From: Warburgia ugandensis
Lineage: Eukaryota; Streptophyta; Magnoliopsida; Canellales; Canellaceae
Reading direction: 5' to 3'
Assembly (NCBI GenBank): GCA_035236585.1
Contig: CP141135.1
Coordinates: 60,232,190-60,296,189, forward strand
Length of the DNA stretch: 64,000 nucleotides
Shown here: positions 25,274 through 37,907 of the stretch, in pieces
How the letters are laid out: each line of letters opens with the position of its first letter
How positions within the stretch are numbered: position 1 is the first letter of the stretch
Program-made: the position numbers and the translations under genes
The notes under the pieces: model-generated
What the model was told of the DNA's origin: nothing
What the model saw: the letters and a program-made list of their open reading frames with translations, nothing else
The model's database searches: none

Positions 25274-25552
25274 GGTATTCTTTGGAATTCTCTCACTCAT
25301 TTCACCCTTTGGAGATTTGTTGTTGGATGTAATGTTGGAAATTTTCTTCTATTGGAGATTTGGAATTATGGGTCTATTCTATCGCCCTTAATGTTGGTGG
25401 GTTTATTGTTTTTGCTGATCCGAGGAAACAGGTACTTCATTTTCATGTTTCATTGCTGATGGGTTCTTGTATTTGGGGGACGTTGATTGTCATATTTAAC
25501 ATTGAAATTTTTTATGATAGATGTGAGGAGTTGGTTTTAATGATGTCTCAAA

Positions 25553-25690
25553 GGGGAGCCTTGGCACCACGACAGAGTTGTTATTGTGTGACTTTGAGGT
25601 CACAAGTTCAAGGCATGGAAATAACTTCTTGCAAAATGCAAGATAAGGTTGCAAACTATTGATTGCCCCTTCCCCGGACCCTCGCGAATT
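25553..25690 (+). mobile_element. Au-type SINE, 3' end lost
   Basis: Begins ggggagccttggcaccacg and runs to ccccttccccggaccc, with a short deletion after ttgcaaactattg. It lacks the terminal block. Confidence 0.8.
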
Positions 25691-26688
25691 GATCTCCCGT
25701 CTCACTTAGGATTACTGTTAAGTGTTTGATTGGCATCCCTCAACACACCCAAGTCATTAGGTAGTCTATGGCCTCGTTAGTAACCAGCAAAAGAATAAGG
25801 TTGCTCAAATTCATCCCAACTATCAGATATTGCCTCCTATCATTGGCTTTAAGACCAGTACTAGTGAAAACCACCACAAACCGACGGTGATTTGGAGTTG
25901 GAACATTTTATCTTGCTTTAATAAATATAATATATCTAAAGGATTGAATTTACTTATTAGTGGCTATTCTTATTATTCCATATTCATTTCTAAGTAAGTA
26001 TCAAAATCTTTCTTCTGGGTAATTAAGTCATTTTTATCTTGCTTTAGTAATCAAATGATATTTTCACTTAATGGCATCTTTAGAAACTTAAATATCATTA
26101 TTTTTTGTTATGGACTATATAATTTTGAATAATTTCTTTTTAAATGAACTTTTCTTAGTAATATTATCCAACTTGCTACTGTGAAGATTTATTGGTAAAA
26201 GATTTTCCAAAGGATCCTATTTATTTTAGATTATTTACATCTTTACTTCTTTCTTAAAAAGTTTTTTTTTTTTTTAATAACCTTGGACTTGCTTACGTTA
26301 ATCTAGTGAAAAATTATTATAAAATATGATAAATTAACGTGCTATAGGTATATATTGTTGATATGATGTATGCTTTAAATTACAAAATATCTCTCACGAG
26401 ACAAATCTTTTTCTTATTTTTAAACCATTCATCTTTATTTTCGCTCACTACTTCCTCTTGCAAAAATGCAAGATAAGGTTGCGTACTATAAACCCATATG
26501 CTTGTGCACAGAGCTGCCCTTTTTTCTGTTACTTTCTATTTTTTCTCTATAAACCCATTTCTCTATTTGAGATTTGTAGGCAGGTTCTAAGAAAAGGGAA
26601 GGCTCTCTTTGAGGAATTCAAGGCCGAGGTCGGTTTAGAATTGAAGAGTTCTTTTATCAAAACATATTCCCTGAATGCATCTATGTGT
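25691..26688. other. Unassigned spacer, right part, and block junction
   Basis: AT-rich DNA without a recognisable gene. Au SINE debris lies at 26456-26525. The last 90 bases (ggctctctttgaggaattca ... ccctgaatgcatc) recur in shorter form at about 38328-38385, at the other end of duplicated block 2. Confidence 0.5.
26456..26525 (+). mobile_element. Au-type SINE fragment
   Basis: Central to 3' remnant: cttgcaaaaatgcaagataa, then tgcgtactataaaccc, then gagctgccctttttt. The tRNA-related half is absent. Confidence 0.65.
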
Positions 26689-27805
26689 TTGGTTCAGGAT
26701 CCTTCATAGAGAAACTATACTAAATAGATTGAGTCTAGATAGTTGGTAATGTACCATGGAAGTTGCAAAACTAGATGGTTTGGTTCTTCACCTTATTAGT
26801 AAGGGGAGTCAAACATTGGCAGCTCAGGAGTACAAGAAGTGGGCCCAGTCCCAGTCTTTAAGAAAGAAAGGATCAAAGAGGAGACCTTCTTCAAGATGAG
26901 AACTTTGCTTATGAGTTCTCAGAAGAGGAAATAAATGTCTAACAAAGTGATAGCAAAATTGACCAATTAGATTTTATGCGTATCTAAAAGATAAAGAAGA
27001 CTTGACAAAAACCTGAGCACTTGAGATGAAAGGTAATAGTGAAGGCATCCTTAAAACAGTGGTAGAGTAGAGCTTTGCAAAACCTTTAGAGGAATATAAT
27101 AATGAAGAAATATATCAAAGGTAGCACTAGTTCTAAATGAGTTGTTGAAACTTTGATACTTTCATTTTGTATGCAAACATCACTTTTTTACAGGGTTTCT
27201 TAACTTTTGAGATAATTAACTTTCACATCGAGTTGCTTGTTAAGCAGGCTTGTGGGAACTACCAAAATGTGTGCTAGTAACATTTTAACTTAATGGATAA
27301 CTTGTCAAAGGTTATAGTTATTTAAGATCATTAATGTATATGAAGATTTCGTTTTCCATTTTCACTTCATAGCTCTTCATCAAGAAGCTATTGGTGGTTA
27401 GTTTTTGGTTTTTTCTGCATCAATCTTTGTATTACTTTTATTACAAACCTGCTTAACGAGAGTAGAAAATTAGTAATTAAACAATATTGGAGCTAGTTCA
27501 TTCAAGTTTGGCAAGAGATGCATGATCAATTAATCCTCTTCTCTGCTCTCAGAATGTCATTGTACCTCCCTTTTATCTTATATTAACATGCCTTTATTGT
27601 TTTGTTTGAAACTATAGTATTTTTATTCTGTTTGCAAATTGTGGTGCTTCTTACCATGTATCCTTGTGGAAATGAAGGTAAAAAGGCCTCCTTAAATGTA
27701 ATTTGTCCATTATTTTGTTTAACACTACTATTCCACAGGACCATGAGAAGTCTGGGAGACATGGAAACACGGTCAACATATTTTCAGTTGCATTTGGGCA
27801 CATGT

Positions 27806-30800
27806 AAGTCTCTTCCTTGATATTTCTTACCTTTGACTTTGTGTACAAGGTTTTTGTTGCCCAAATTATTTAAAAACTTTAAGAACACTTGATTTGAAAC
27901 TACTTTGGTGAGAATGTCAACCAATTGATGCTCAAATTTGAGCTTAGGCAATTCCACAATTTTTTCGTCTAACTTCTCCTTAATGAAGAATCTGTCTACC
28001 TCAACATGTTTCGTACGATCATGTTAAACTAGAATATGGGCAATATCGCGTGCTGTTTTATTGTCACAATATAGTCTAATCGGTTGCTTAGACGGATAAC
28101 CCAAATCCTGCAAGAAGTCTTAACAATAATGCTTCACATAGTACAAGAGTCATACCTCTGAATTCAACTTCTGCCCTTGATCAAGCAACAACTCCTTGTT
28201 TCTTGCTTCTTCATGTAACAAGATTACCACCTATGACGGTAAAGTAACCAGAAGTAGACCGCCTATCATCTATGGCTCCAACCTAGTCAACATCTGTATA
28301 TGCATCTATGCTTTGAAAATCCGCATTTTTAGTGAACAAAATTTCCTTTGCAGGTGCAAACTTCAGATATCTCAAAATATGCATAACTGCATTCATATGT
28401 TGTTATCCCAAATCATGGATAAATTGGTTGACAATACTCAATTCATAAGGCAAATCTGGTCTCATGTGCGCTAAGTACATCAATCTCCCTACTAGTCTTT
28501 GATATCTTCCTTTATCAACTAGTACCTTATTAGACTCAACATATAACTTCAGACCGTCTTCTATTGGTGTATCAACCGGTTGACATACTGTCATGCCAAT
28601 CTCTTGTAAAAGATCTAAGGCATTTTTTCTTTGAGACAAAGAGATTCCTTTATGAGATCGAGACACTTCAATTCCAAGAAAATATTTCAAAGGGCTTAGA
28701 TCTTTCATTTCAAATTCTCTTGGCAAGTAATTTTGTAGGGCTTTCCTTTCTTCAAGATCATTTCCTATAACCTCCATGTCATCCACGTATACAATGACTA
28801 TGGTGATCTTATCTCATTGTTTTTTCAAAAAGAACATGTGATCTAAATTGCTCTGGTGGTAGCCAAAGTCTATCATAGACTTAGTGAACCTTCCAAACCA
28901 CATTCTCGAAGATTGTTTCAATCCATACAATGATTTCTTTAACCTACACACCTTCTGGTTATGCTTTTCAAGTATCATGCACGCTGGTGGGAGATCCATG
29001 TAAACTTCTTTGTACAATTCACCATGCAAAAAGCCATTCTTCACATCAAAATTGTTGTATTGGCCAATCTAAATTTGTAGCTAAAGACATTAAGGCTCAA
29101 ACAGTGTTGACTTTGGCTGCAAGTGCCAATGTCTCTGTGTAATTGATCCCATAGGTTTGGGTGTAACCTTTCACCACCAATCTTGTTTTAAACCGTTCAA
29201 TTGTGCCATTAGCCTTGTACTTTATCATGTAAATCCATAGACATCCAAGTGGTTTCTTTTCTGGTGGAAGATTAACAAGTTCCCATGTTTCATTTTGTTG
29301 CATGGATTTCACCTCTTCATTCATAGCTGCTTTCCATCTAGGGTCAGTTAAGGCTTCCTGCACACTGTTAGGAATAGATATAGTAGATAATTAATTTTAA
29401 AATGATAAATTTGATTCTGACAAATAATGGTTAGACACATAATGACTCATGGGATATTTGACTTTACTAGAAAGTTAAGGTTCATATGTGGGTTCAGGAA
29501 TACCTCTGTTGTGACGATGTGGTAATTTTCTGACTAACTCAAACCCTAAGTCAAGAGCATCCTCAACAATCAATTGGTTTGGTATATTAGTTGCGAGAAA
29601 CTCTAACTCAAACGAAGCATTTGTTAGAGTCATATTTTTAGTTTCTAGGTGTTCATTACCACTTTGAACCAAAATTATACCCTCTTCTCGATTGTCGCAT
29701 CTAGCTTGTGAGTTGTCACCATTGGAATTCAAATTTATACCACTTATATCCAAGTTGCCCACATCCTTATTACTAGATTTAGGAGATTTATCTTCCTTAG
29801 ACACGTGATGATCATAGTCTAAAGAATCATAATCTAGAGTCTAAATGTCATATGATTTGTAGCACCAAAATCAATTATCCATGCATTACTAAAAAATAGG
29901 TGTAGAAATATTTAAAACCTTGCAAATATTATCTGTAGTTAATACCAATGCCAAGGCTTTTTCAACAACATCATCTTCTATCTTTGTTTCAACAATTGCT
30001 GCAATGGAGGTCTTCTTGGAAATCTTCTTCCATGGATCACGAGTATGATCCCACCATTCTGGATATCCCACAAGTTTGTAACACCAACTTTTGGTATGAC
30101 TAATCTAATTGCAATGAGTGCATATGTAAGTAGACTTGTCCACACCATTATTGTTCTTAGGCTGGTTGGTCCTAGTTCAGTCCTGCCAATTTTGATTAGA
30201 CCGATTTCGAACCACCAAGGTTGAAGCTTCAGAATTTTCAATCTCCCATTTCAGAGTTATACGAAGCATTGCCTCACGTCGAACCAAAGAGTAGCATTCT
30301 TCTAAGTCTGGAACTAGGTCTTTACGTAAAATCTCTCCATGAATTTGTTCAAAGTCACCATCCAATCCAACAAGAAATGTGTACCCTTAGTCATTCAATG
30401 GACTTCCTGTATGCTGCAATGTCATTAAGATCTTTCATGAAAACTTTGTCACTGTGGTCTAACTCTCGGAAAATTGAGGTTAGCTCTCTATAATATTCAG
30501 ATAAGGACTTTTCATGTTGTTTGACAGTAAAAGCCTTTTGATTTAGGGCAAAAACTTGCAACTCATCATTTCCATCATAGAAGGCCATCGATAGAGCACT
30601 CCAAATTTCGTGAACGGTAGGTAAACGTAAATAACGCTTCATAATTTCTAGAGTTATAGACATCAATAGCCACCTCTTCACTTTTTGATTTTCAACATAC
30701 CACTTTTCTTACCCATCTTCTAATTCTGCAGGTGGCTTGATTTTGCCACGAATATTGGACAGTTTCTCCCTTTTGGCAATATGCATCTCCATCAATTGAG

Positions 30801-31052
30801 ACCAAACAACAAAATTTGATTCAGTAAGAATGATTCCTACATTAAAAGCACTGTCAGATTGAACAATAATAGGAACTTATTTCATTCCAGATGATTCAAC
30901 ATTTTTTTTTCTTTGCGACTAGTGGCTTCATGATAGGACTTTAAAGGATATTCACAAGGGTGAGTATCACATTACTGGTATGATAGGATTCAAAGGCTTC
31001 AAAAAAAAGATTGCAAGGCTTCAAGAATTGCAGAGACCATGCTCTAATACCA
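27806..31052 (-). mobile_element. Ty1/Copia retrotransposon, integrase deleted, copy 2
   Basis: Duplicate of the element at 10317-14810. RNase H remnant about 28290-27850; reverse transcriptase 29363-28403 with [15 protein letters not shown] and LKYFLGIEVSRSHKGISLSQ; gag 30681-30177, where the frame IWSALSMAFYDG is open although copy 1 has a stop between L and M. The zinc knuckle is degraded and the integrase is absent: the DNA jumps from the linker (about 29820) to the protease-side segment (about 29850). The primer-binding site is at 31041-31052, with one changed base. Confidence 0.88.
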
Positions 31053-32405
31053 TATTGATAGATTCAAACTATGATCATGGAAAGAATGATACTCCAATCT
31101 TATCAAAAGAACAAGAAAGGTACAATATATACAATACAAATCAAGTTAACTTCAAAAACTAATAATATAAAAAAATTAGGAAACTAATTAGCTAGAATTT
31201 AGCATTAAATCTGGCAATTCAATAGGCAATCCTAACTATACAATTGCTATACCACTGGATTACATGAAAAAATCTAAATAGTTTGTATGAATTCACCAGC
31301 AAAAAACATAGGTGTATACCCTACTGGGTTTTTTTTTGTCCAAATTCGTTCATCTTTATGTACCCCACAATATGAAACAAACTGGACATTTCTGAAATGG
31401 CAACCATGCATAGACTGGCGGCAGTATTTGTATTGTTAGTTTTCTATTTCTTAACCATCATTTTTTGTGTTAAGATTGTCATCAAGGGAAGATTTTGGGA
31501 CACTGATTTATCCACAGTTGGGGTAAAGGAATAAATGATGTAGATCATCAAACAGTGTGTCTGCTGATTTACTTTTATCTGCCATTGTTTCTCTTATGCA
31601 AAATACTTTTGCACATATTTTCTACTACAAGGAAATAACATCAGGATGGAAATTAGGCAGAGATAGTGTCTTGACATGTGCAGATGAAATGCATGGTACA
31701 AAATCTTCATTATGTGATGGCATAAAAGTTCGATATTCTACTAGATGAAATTGGTGTAGATTTTATTTTCAATAGGTCCTTTTGGTGAAGAAGTCTACAT
31801 TCCTTATGACATTATCCAATGCAAAATTTTGGCAGTCTACAGTGAGAGAAATGACCTATTATTGGGATAGTGGAGTGAGATGAATGACCTCATTCTCAAA
31901 TAAAGGAGTCTTACTGGGAAGTTTGTGGTGATACTTGAAGTTTAGTACATAGTTTTCTGAAAAGGAAATTTTGGGGTCCAAAGGAAATGAGAGTTCAAAC
32001 TATGCAATACCAAAGGGTTCTGAGTTGGTTCTCTTAGTCCCTACATAATAGAGAAAATAAATAGGCAAAGTGGTAGACTTGCAAAGGGTTTTTAGAGCCT
32101 TTGTAAGAAACTTAGTGGGAACCCATTCCATATGCCCTTTGCTTAGCATCTCACAAGAAGCCTGTCAATTAAGGTTAGACAACATTCAAAGCTGAAATTT
32201 GGATCGAGTTATGATTAGTCATTTCATGTTTTTCTGTTTCCCCTTGTTCTCCATACTATTGAAAAGGAGAAAAAGAAATCAGCCTCAAAGGAGTTCTCAT
32301 CCATTTTATTGGAGTTTTGATTCTTTTTCTTGGTTCTTCTGTGCAATCTAATATTTTCAGTTTTCTATTACCTTGGACTATCTAGATTTTCCTTTATATA
32401 TCTGC
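31053..32405. other. Copia LTR and unassigned intron DNA, copy 2
   Basis: Counterpart of 14811-16217. Short frames are partly conserved, but I recognise no protein family. Confidence 0.5.
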
Positions 32406-33104
32406 AGATATGACGTTTTCTCATAATTATGATACTGAGTATTCTCAAGAACACAAATCGACCTATGAAGTTCTGGTACATCAAGAATTATCTTTCTCCT
32501 CAGTTTAAGGTGTGGTCTCCTTTAGATTTTGGGTTGTTTATACTTTATTTGGCAATGTTTGAAGTGAGTAATGGGCAAAAATGTGGATTTCAATTGTTAG
32601 TGCAGGGTGTTATACCACACATAGCACAAGAATATGGATTAACCTACAAGTGGGCAACCTGGCTACATAAGCAGAAAAAAACAAAAAACAAAAAACAAAA
32701 ACAAAGGATTATCTAGGCATATAAGATACTGTTTCTTGCTGTTATATTTCCACATTCTTTGGAAAAGGTATTGTTGTCACTACATTTAATGAGGACCCAA
32801 ATTGATTATATAGTATGTTCTCCATCCTTCCATTTTACTTCTTGTAATAATTTGAAGTCATGTGTCTAAACTTGCCTTACCATTTCCTTGTTTTTTTCTT
32901 ACTATGGTATTTACCTGTCGGTTATATTAGTCGATGCAAATCAGGTGGTGAGGGCAGACATGAGGGAATTGTATGAAATGGATATAAAAGGGAAACCTAT
33001 TGCCTATACACCTTTCTCTGACAACAATAAGGACATGGATGGTTATCGATTCTAGAGACAAGTTACCTTTCTTATCTTAATTTCTTAGTGTTTGCTATTT
33101 ATAT

Positions 33105-33263
33105 GGTGCAAGGGCATAGTTGTCTGAGCTTGAGGTCACGAATTCAAGGCATGAAAATAGTCTCTTACAAAATGCAAGGTAAGATTGAGTACTATTAACC
33201 CTTGTGGTCTGCCCCTTCTCCAAATCCTACATACGCGAGAACTTCATGCACTAGGGCTGCCCT
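33105..33263 (+). mobile_element. Au-type SINE, duplicated copy
   Basis: Counterpart of the SINE at 16903, with a few extra base changes and a small deletion around ttgtctgagcttgagg. Confidence 0.78.
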
Positions 33264-33545
33264 TTATCTATCTTCATTATATTTCCATGAGAAGGGTTTC
33301 TCGAGGGATCACTTATGAGGAAAGCCATATCATATAAGGTATGTAATCCCTTCTCCATGACATATTACTAGTAGCTTGCTATACTTCTCAACAAATGCCC
33401 AAGATAACTTACATGGAACACTTCCTACAATACTTTGTATATTGTTGATTTGGTGAAATTCTGGCAAATTGCTACGAGGGACAATCTAAGTGTATTTTAT
33501 GAGACTCTTACTAAGGACCCAAACAGTCTCTCTAATCTTGATCAG

Positions 33546-35473
33546 GTAAGTATTCTTCTTGTTGTTGACTTCATGTCTTCTTTATTTCATTTTCTGTATT
33601 GAATGCAAGTTAAAGACCATATCTTCTCGTAATCAAAGTAGCTCCCTTTCATACATATCTTTTTGCTATAAAAGAGTACATGGAGCCACCTTTTGAATCA
33701 TCTAACCTGTTCATCCTCTTAGCATTCCAAAAAATCTAAATTACACACGTCATATGTTATAATGGGCCTAAACATTAGAAGATCTAAATCATTCATCTCA
33801 TTAGTCATGCAGGACTTGAGCCCACATTTTAGAATGTTTAAACTATTTAAAATCGTGTGTAAGAGTTGTGCCTATATTTTCATAAGATTTAAACCATTCA
33901 CAAGTCACATGAGAGTTACACATACATTTTAGAAGACCTAACCCACTCACACAGGGGTCACGTAAGATTTGGGCCCAAATTTTAGATGATTTAAAATTTC
34001 AAATAAAATATCAAGCATTTTAGAACATATAAACCAATCAAATAATAAGTCATCTAAGACTTGTGCCCACATTTTAGAATATCTAAACTATTCAAATCAT
34101 AAGCTTGTAAGAACTAGGCTTAGATTTTAGAAGATCTAAACCATTCAAATCCATGGCCATGTAAGACTTGCACCCATATTTTTTAATGATCTAACTATTC
34201 TAAAATATGGGCTCTAGATTTTACTTGGCCTATTATTTAATGATTTAGATGCTATAAATATGGGCCTAGGTCTTACATGACCTACTATTTGAATGGCTTA
34301 GACTTTCTAAAATGTTGCTCAATGTTCTGATGTTGATAACATTCTCAGTTATAGGTTACAATTGATAATTGTATTGGGTAAACTCCAGTAGGCTTTTCTA
34401 CTTGTAGTTTTAATATGGGCCTATATATTATATATTTTATCCTATAGTGTGCTCAACGAATTAATAATATTTTCACCAAAGCCTTGTAAGTGTAATGGGC
34501 AAAGAGTCTCTCACCTAGATGGTCATTGTCTACCATTCAAATAATAATAACAATAATTTATACTAGAAAATGAGTCATCAAGATATAGTAATCTTCAAAA
34601 TACACTCCAAAATAAGAATTTGTGAAATACTAGATATTAAAAAATCTCAACAAAATGTAAAATAGATGTTCAAAAACTCACTAGATATTCAAAAATCTTA
34701 CCAAAAAATTGAAATAAATGTTAAAAAAAAACTCACTAGATATTCAAAAGTCTTTATTTCTCTCAGTCCACTAATTCCCTATTAAGGGATATGAAACTTC
34801 AGTTTTCACATTAAGTATTACGTCACAGCAAGTCATCCTTAGGTATGTCACTTATTCATAATTTCACTTGGAATTTAATGGCGGAGTTATGCTAATTCCA
34901 TACAAGTGAGTACTGAGAAAGCAATGGCACCGGAGATGTATCAAGAGTCCCTATATTCTTAATGCTAGTGAAAACAACTAAGGAACTTGATTTGTCAGAG
35001 AAATTGAGATTTTTCGTTTCCACTTTCCCTTACAGGATCTCTTAGCTTAGTGAGCCGGTGCAGCTACGATAGGTCTTGTCAATTAATTAGAACACATAAA
35101 ACTGCAGTCACTGTGAACCTGATATTCCATTATCCAGTTCTACCTTTATTTAGTCGGGGCCTTTCATATACTGGATGAGTCTGGCATGTACAAAACGTCC
35201 TTTCGATCTGGTTGTATCCATATTCAATTCCAGAGCATCTAACCATACCCATACAAATACTAACAGCAAAGGCTTTTCCAAATAACCACATTTTTTGGAT
35301 TGCATGTTATTGCCACAACTTTAGATATCTAGTATATAAAAAAGAATTCCTGTTGATTGAAGTATAAAAATGACTGTAGATGAATAATTTTATTGACTCT
35401 TCATAACAAGTACAGTAAGTTTTACATGAATATCATCACGAATACAAGAAGGAAAGAGAAACGGATACAGAAC
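33546..35473. repeat. ~60-base tandem repeats and unassigned DNA, copy 2
   Basis: Counterpart of 17348-19247. The repeats span about 33785-34310. They include an additional inverted unit at about 34200-34300 compared with copy 1. Confidence 0.55.
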
Positions 35474-37792
35474 TCAATTGCTGGTAGAATTGAGCAAGAA
35501 AGCTTGTGATCCCTTCTCGTAGTAATATCCATTAGAGGAAGAAGCATCTGCTGAGAAAATCATCACCCCATTGACTGTAAAGTCATTGTCTTCTAACAAT
35601 TTTAAGGCATCAAAGAATCCGTCCCCCTGGATTCCCCTCCCATTCACCTCGTAACTAGGCAACAGCTTGCCTGCATCGAACTGTGCAGCTCTCAACTTGA
35701 AAGCCCTCAGGTAGCCAGCAGGAGTCCTTACTTTATCTGTATAAAACTGGTGGTTGACATAGTCAATGGCGTTGCCATAACCATTGTAGAGTTCGATGTA
35801 AGGATCAACAGTCGTGTCATAGGGTGCAATGGTGGCCACGGTGATGACACTTTGGTTCTTGAGAAGATTGATTAGCTCGCCAATGCAAAAGGCGAAACTT
35901 GAGTTGCCTCTGGGGAAGTTCTCATAGTCGATGTCAATGCCATCAAGGTGGTACGTCGTGGCAAGGGTTTGAAGGGAGGAGAATGCATTGGAGATCCACG
36001 ATTGAGGATCTTCAGGGTTATACCAATGAAGGACTATGTCTTCGAGGCTCCAACCAGAAAGGCTAGCCAAAGCCTTTACGTTTGGGTTTTGTTGCTTGAT
36101 CGCTGCAACTGAGTCAGGTGTGAGGGACGAAGTCCAGTAACGCGAAAATATGCCATTTTGAGGATTACCAGACGAGTCAGCAACAATGGCAAAGCTAAGG
36201 ATGAAGTGGAAGTCTATTCCATCTTCAATGGGCACATCCTCAAAGGTCACAGGGACTCCAGTAGCTCCAATGTATTCCATCATAACCTTTCCATCTAACA
36301 ACAATTTTTCATATAAAAGTTAACACAAATACCCAATAAGAAGGGGGACAGTCTCGGTACATGAAGCTCCTGCACATGCAGGATTCAGGGAAAAGGCAAA
36401 CCACAAGGGTCAATTGTACACAGCCTTATCTTGCATTTTACAAGAGACTATTTCACACCTTGAACCCATGTCCTCAAGGTCACCAAGGTCCCCTTCAAAA
36501 TACCCAATAAGAAATGTAAATAATAATTAAATTCTGGCCTTGCAAATGAATGGTCTTGACCGCCCATCGCTGAGCCTTGCTTGTATTTCGACTGGGAATG
36601 TGAATCTCATTATATTTGACAGGTAGGAAGCTCTCTATATTGGTGGTTCTTTTGTGGCTGCTTGATCACTACTTTTAAAAGGCAGCCAGAAAGGCAGCCA
36701 AAATTGAAGTAGAACAAGCTGCCAGACCTCACCTCCTCTTTAAAGGGAGGGGATTAACGTGAAACTAGGTTCAACACTCGGATAAAAAAATGTAGAGTGA
36801 CGTGGGAAGGGCACAAGTTCTATGCTAGGTAATAGACTTCATTAGTATTAGGAAAGAAGAAGGAAAAAACTCTCTAGTCCTCGCTAGTTAACAAATATCA
36901 GTTGATTACGAAAAAAAACAATACATGTTACCAGTTTCTTACAGAACTGATATCTTTGCTTATGGATTTGTGGTATAAATATAAAAGCGCAGCCCAGTTC
37001 ACGAAGCTCCTGCATATTAGGGGTCTGAGGATGGTGTGGACCTCAAGGGTCTATAGTATGCAGTCTTACTGTACATTTTTACAAGTAAATAAGTATGAAA
37101 TCTTAGTTCAAGAACGTGCAATGCAATTACAGGCACCATATTTGTTGTGTAGTGGAGTATTTCGATGGTTGGCAGTGTCCATAACCTACTAATATGGACT
37201 TAATGTGACACTGATTCAGTTGCCCAACGTAGATGTAGGCGCAACGAGTCACTTGCCTGAGCTTCCAAACTTGAATTCTATGCACACATTTGCCATCACC
37301 CTATGTGTTCTGGGTGTAGTTCTCTCTATATTGCTTACACAATGGTGCAGAGCAACAATGTTCACATAGAGATGTTGGGGTAGCCTACCATCTCATATAT
37401 TGTGTGACTACATACATACATATATTGCATGGGTGGAACAAAAATATCAAATGTATCCACATGGAAATATTTGATACACGAAGACTCTCATATCTATATT
37501 TATATATTTTTTTTCATTTAACATGAGAAATTGTGAATTTATTTTGAAACTACCACATTAATATTATTCAACGCGCATGTTACGTGTGCTTAAAAAAACC
37601 GAGAAAAACACCAAATATAGCAGCGGACGGACGATCCAGTCCCTAAAAGTTGGACTATTTCATTCAAACTGGATGTATTAGGAGCTGAACGTACCAGATT
37701 AATCAGATAAGCATGATTGGCTTACCGGAAAATGTGCTAAAGAGGAGGGTAAAACCGGCGAGGTAGAGGAAGAAGAGCTTGGTGCTGATCAT
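35474..37792 (-). CDS. GH18 chitinase (bulb chitinase / chitinase 2-like), copy 2
   Basis: Paralogue of the gene at 19248-21565, with the same structure: exon 1 37726-37792 (signal peptide MISTKLFFLYLAGFTLLFS) and exon 2 36294 down to 35474, 888 coding bases, 295 residues. DGIDIDYE with catalytic Glu147 is intact. By eye, exon 2 differs from copy 1 at about 25 bases, about 14 of them amino-acid sites. Here the last barrel strand has the family-like GVMIFSADAS, and a Trp replaces Cys in DPQSWISNAF, so copy 2 looks closer to an ancestral enzyme at those sites. At SLEDIV, copy 1 (SLGDKV) may be the more typical. The TATA box is kept, but an inverted-repeat arm begins only about 115 bases upstream of the start codon. 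Both copies should make secreted proteins. Confidence 0.88.
36344..36497 (-). mobile_element. Au-type SINE in the chitinase intron, duplicated copy
   Basis: Flanked by the 16-base duplication aaatacccaataagaa (36328-36343 and 36498-36513). It keeps the 3' block lost from the counterpart at 20118, but has lost part of the head (cacgacgacaactc region). Confidence 0.83.
36987..37085 (-). mobile_element. Au-type SINE fragment, duplicated copy
   Basis: Counterpart of the 3'-half fragment at 20741: gcgcagcccagttcacgaag to tgtacatttttacaag. Confidence 0.75.
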
Positions 37793-37842
37793 GGCTGCTT
37801 CTGATTCTGCTTTTTCTCAATGGATTGAAGGAGTTTATGTAG

Positions 37843-37854
37843 CTCTTTTATAGG
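37843..37854 (-). promoter_or_regulatory. TATA box of chitinase copy 2
   Basis: CCTATAAAAGAG on the - strand, about 50-60 bases upstream of the ATG at 37792, the same as in copy 1. Confidence 0.6.
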
Positions 37855-37907
37855 TTACAGTATTTAGCGGGCTGAAATTCCATTTTTAATTTTTCTTCTT
37901 CATTTCT

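Larger units (their letters stand above)
27739..33545 (+). pseudogene. UGGT C-terminal fragment, copy 2
   Basis: Duplicate of the 3' part of the UGGT relic; the earlier exons (4.6-7.9 kb) have no counterpart here. Remnants: DHEKSGRHGN (27739-27803); [20 protein letters not shown] (32429-32488); [16 protein letters not shown] (about 32606-32653); [11 protein letters not shown], then [20 protein letters not shown] (32933-33045); GKPYHI (about 33322-33340); [17 protein letters not shown] (33495-33545). Several stops of copy 1 are sense codons here (NRPMKF; WLHKQK), so copy 2 is the less decayed. It is still broken: the YER codons at the head of one exon have lost a base, GYRF is followed by TAG, and a stop precedes GKPYH. 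The terminal exons are missing. One open frame (32429-32716) runs through two exons and the intron between them. Confidence 0.8.

Noticed and set aside
24989..25391. Poly-Ser, poly-Met and poly-Asp frames
   Set aside because: These are three readings of one (GAT)n run. Only the Asp frame has exon-like flanks, and I list it with low confidence.
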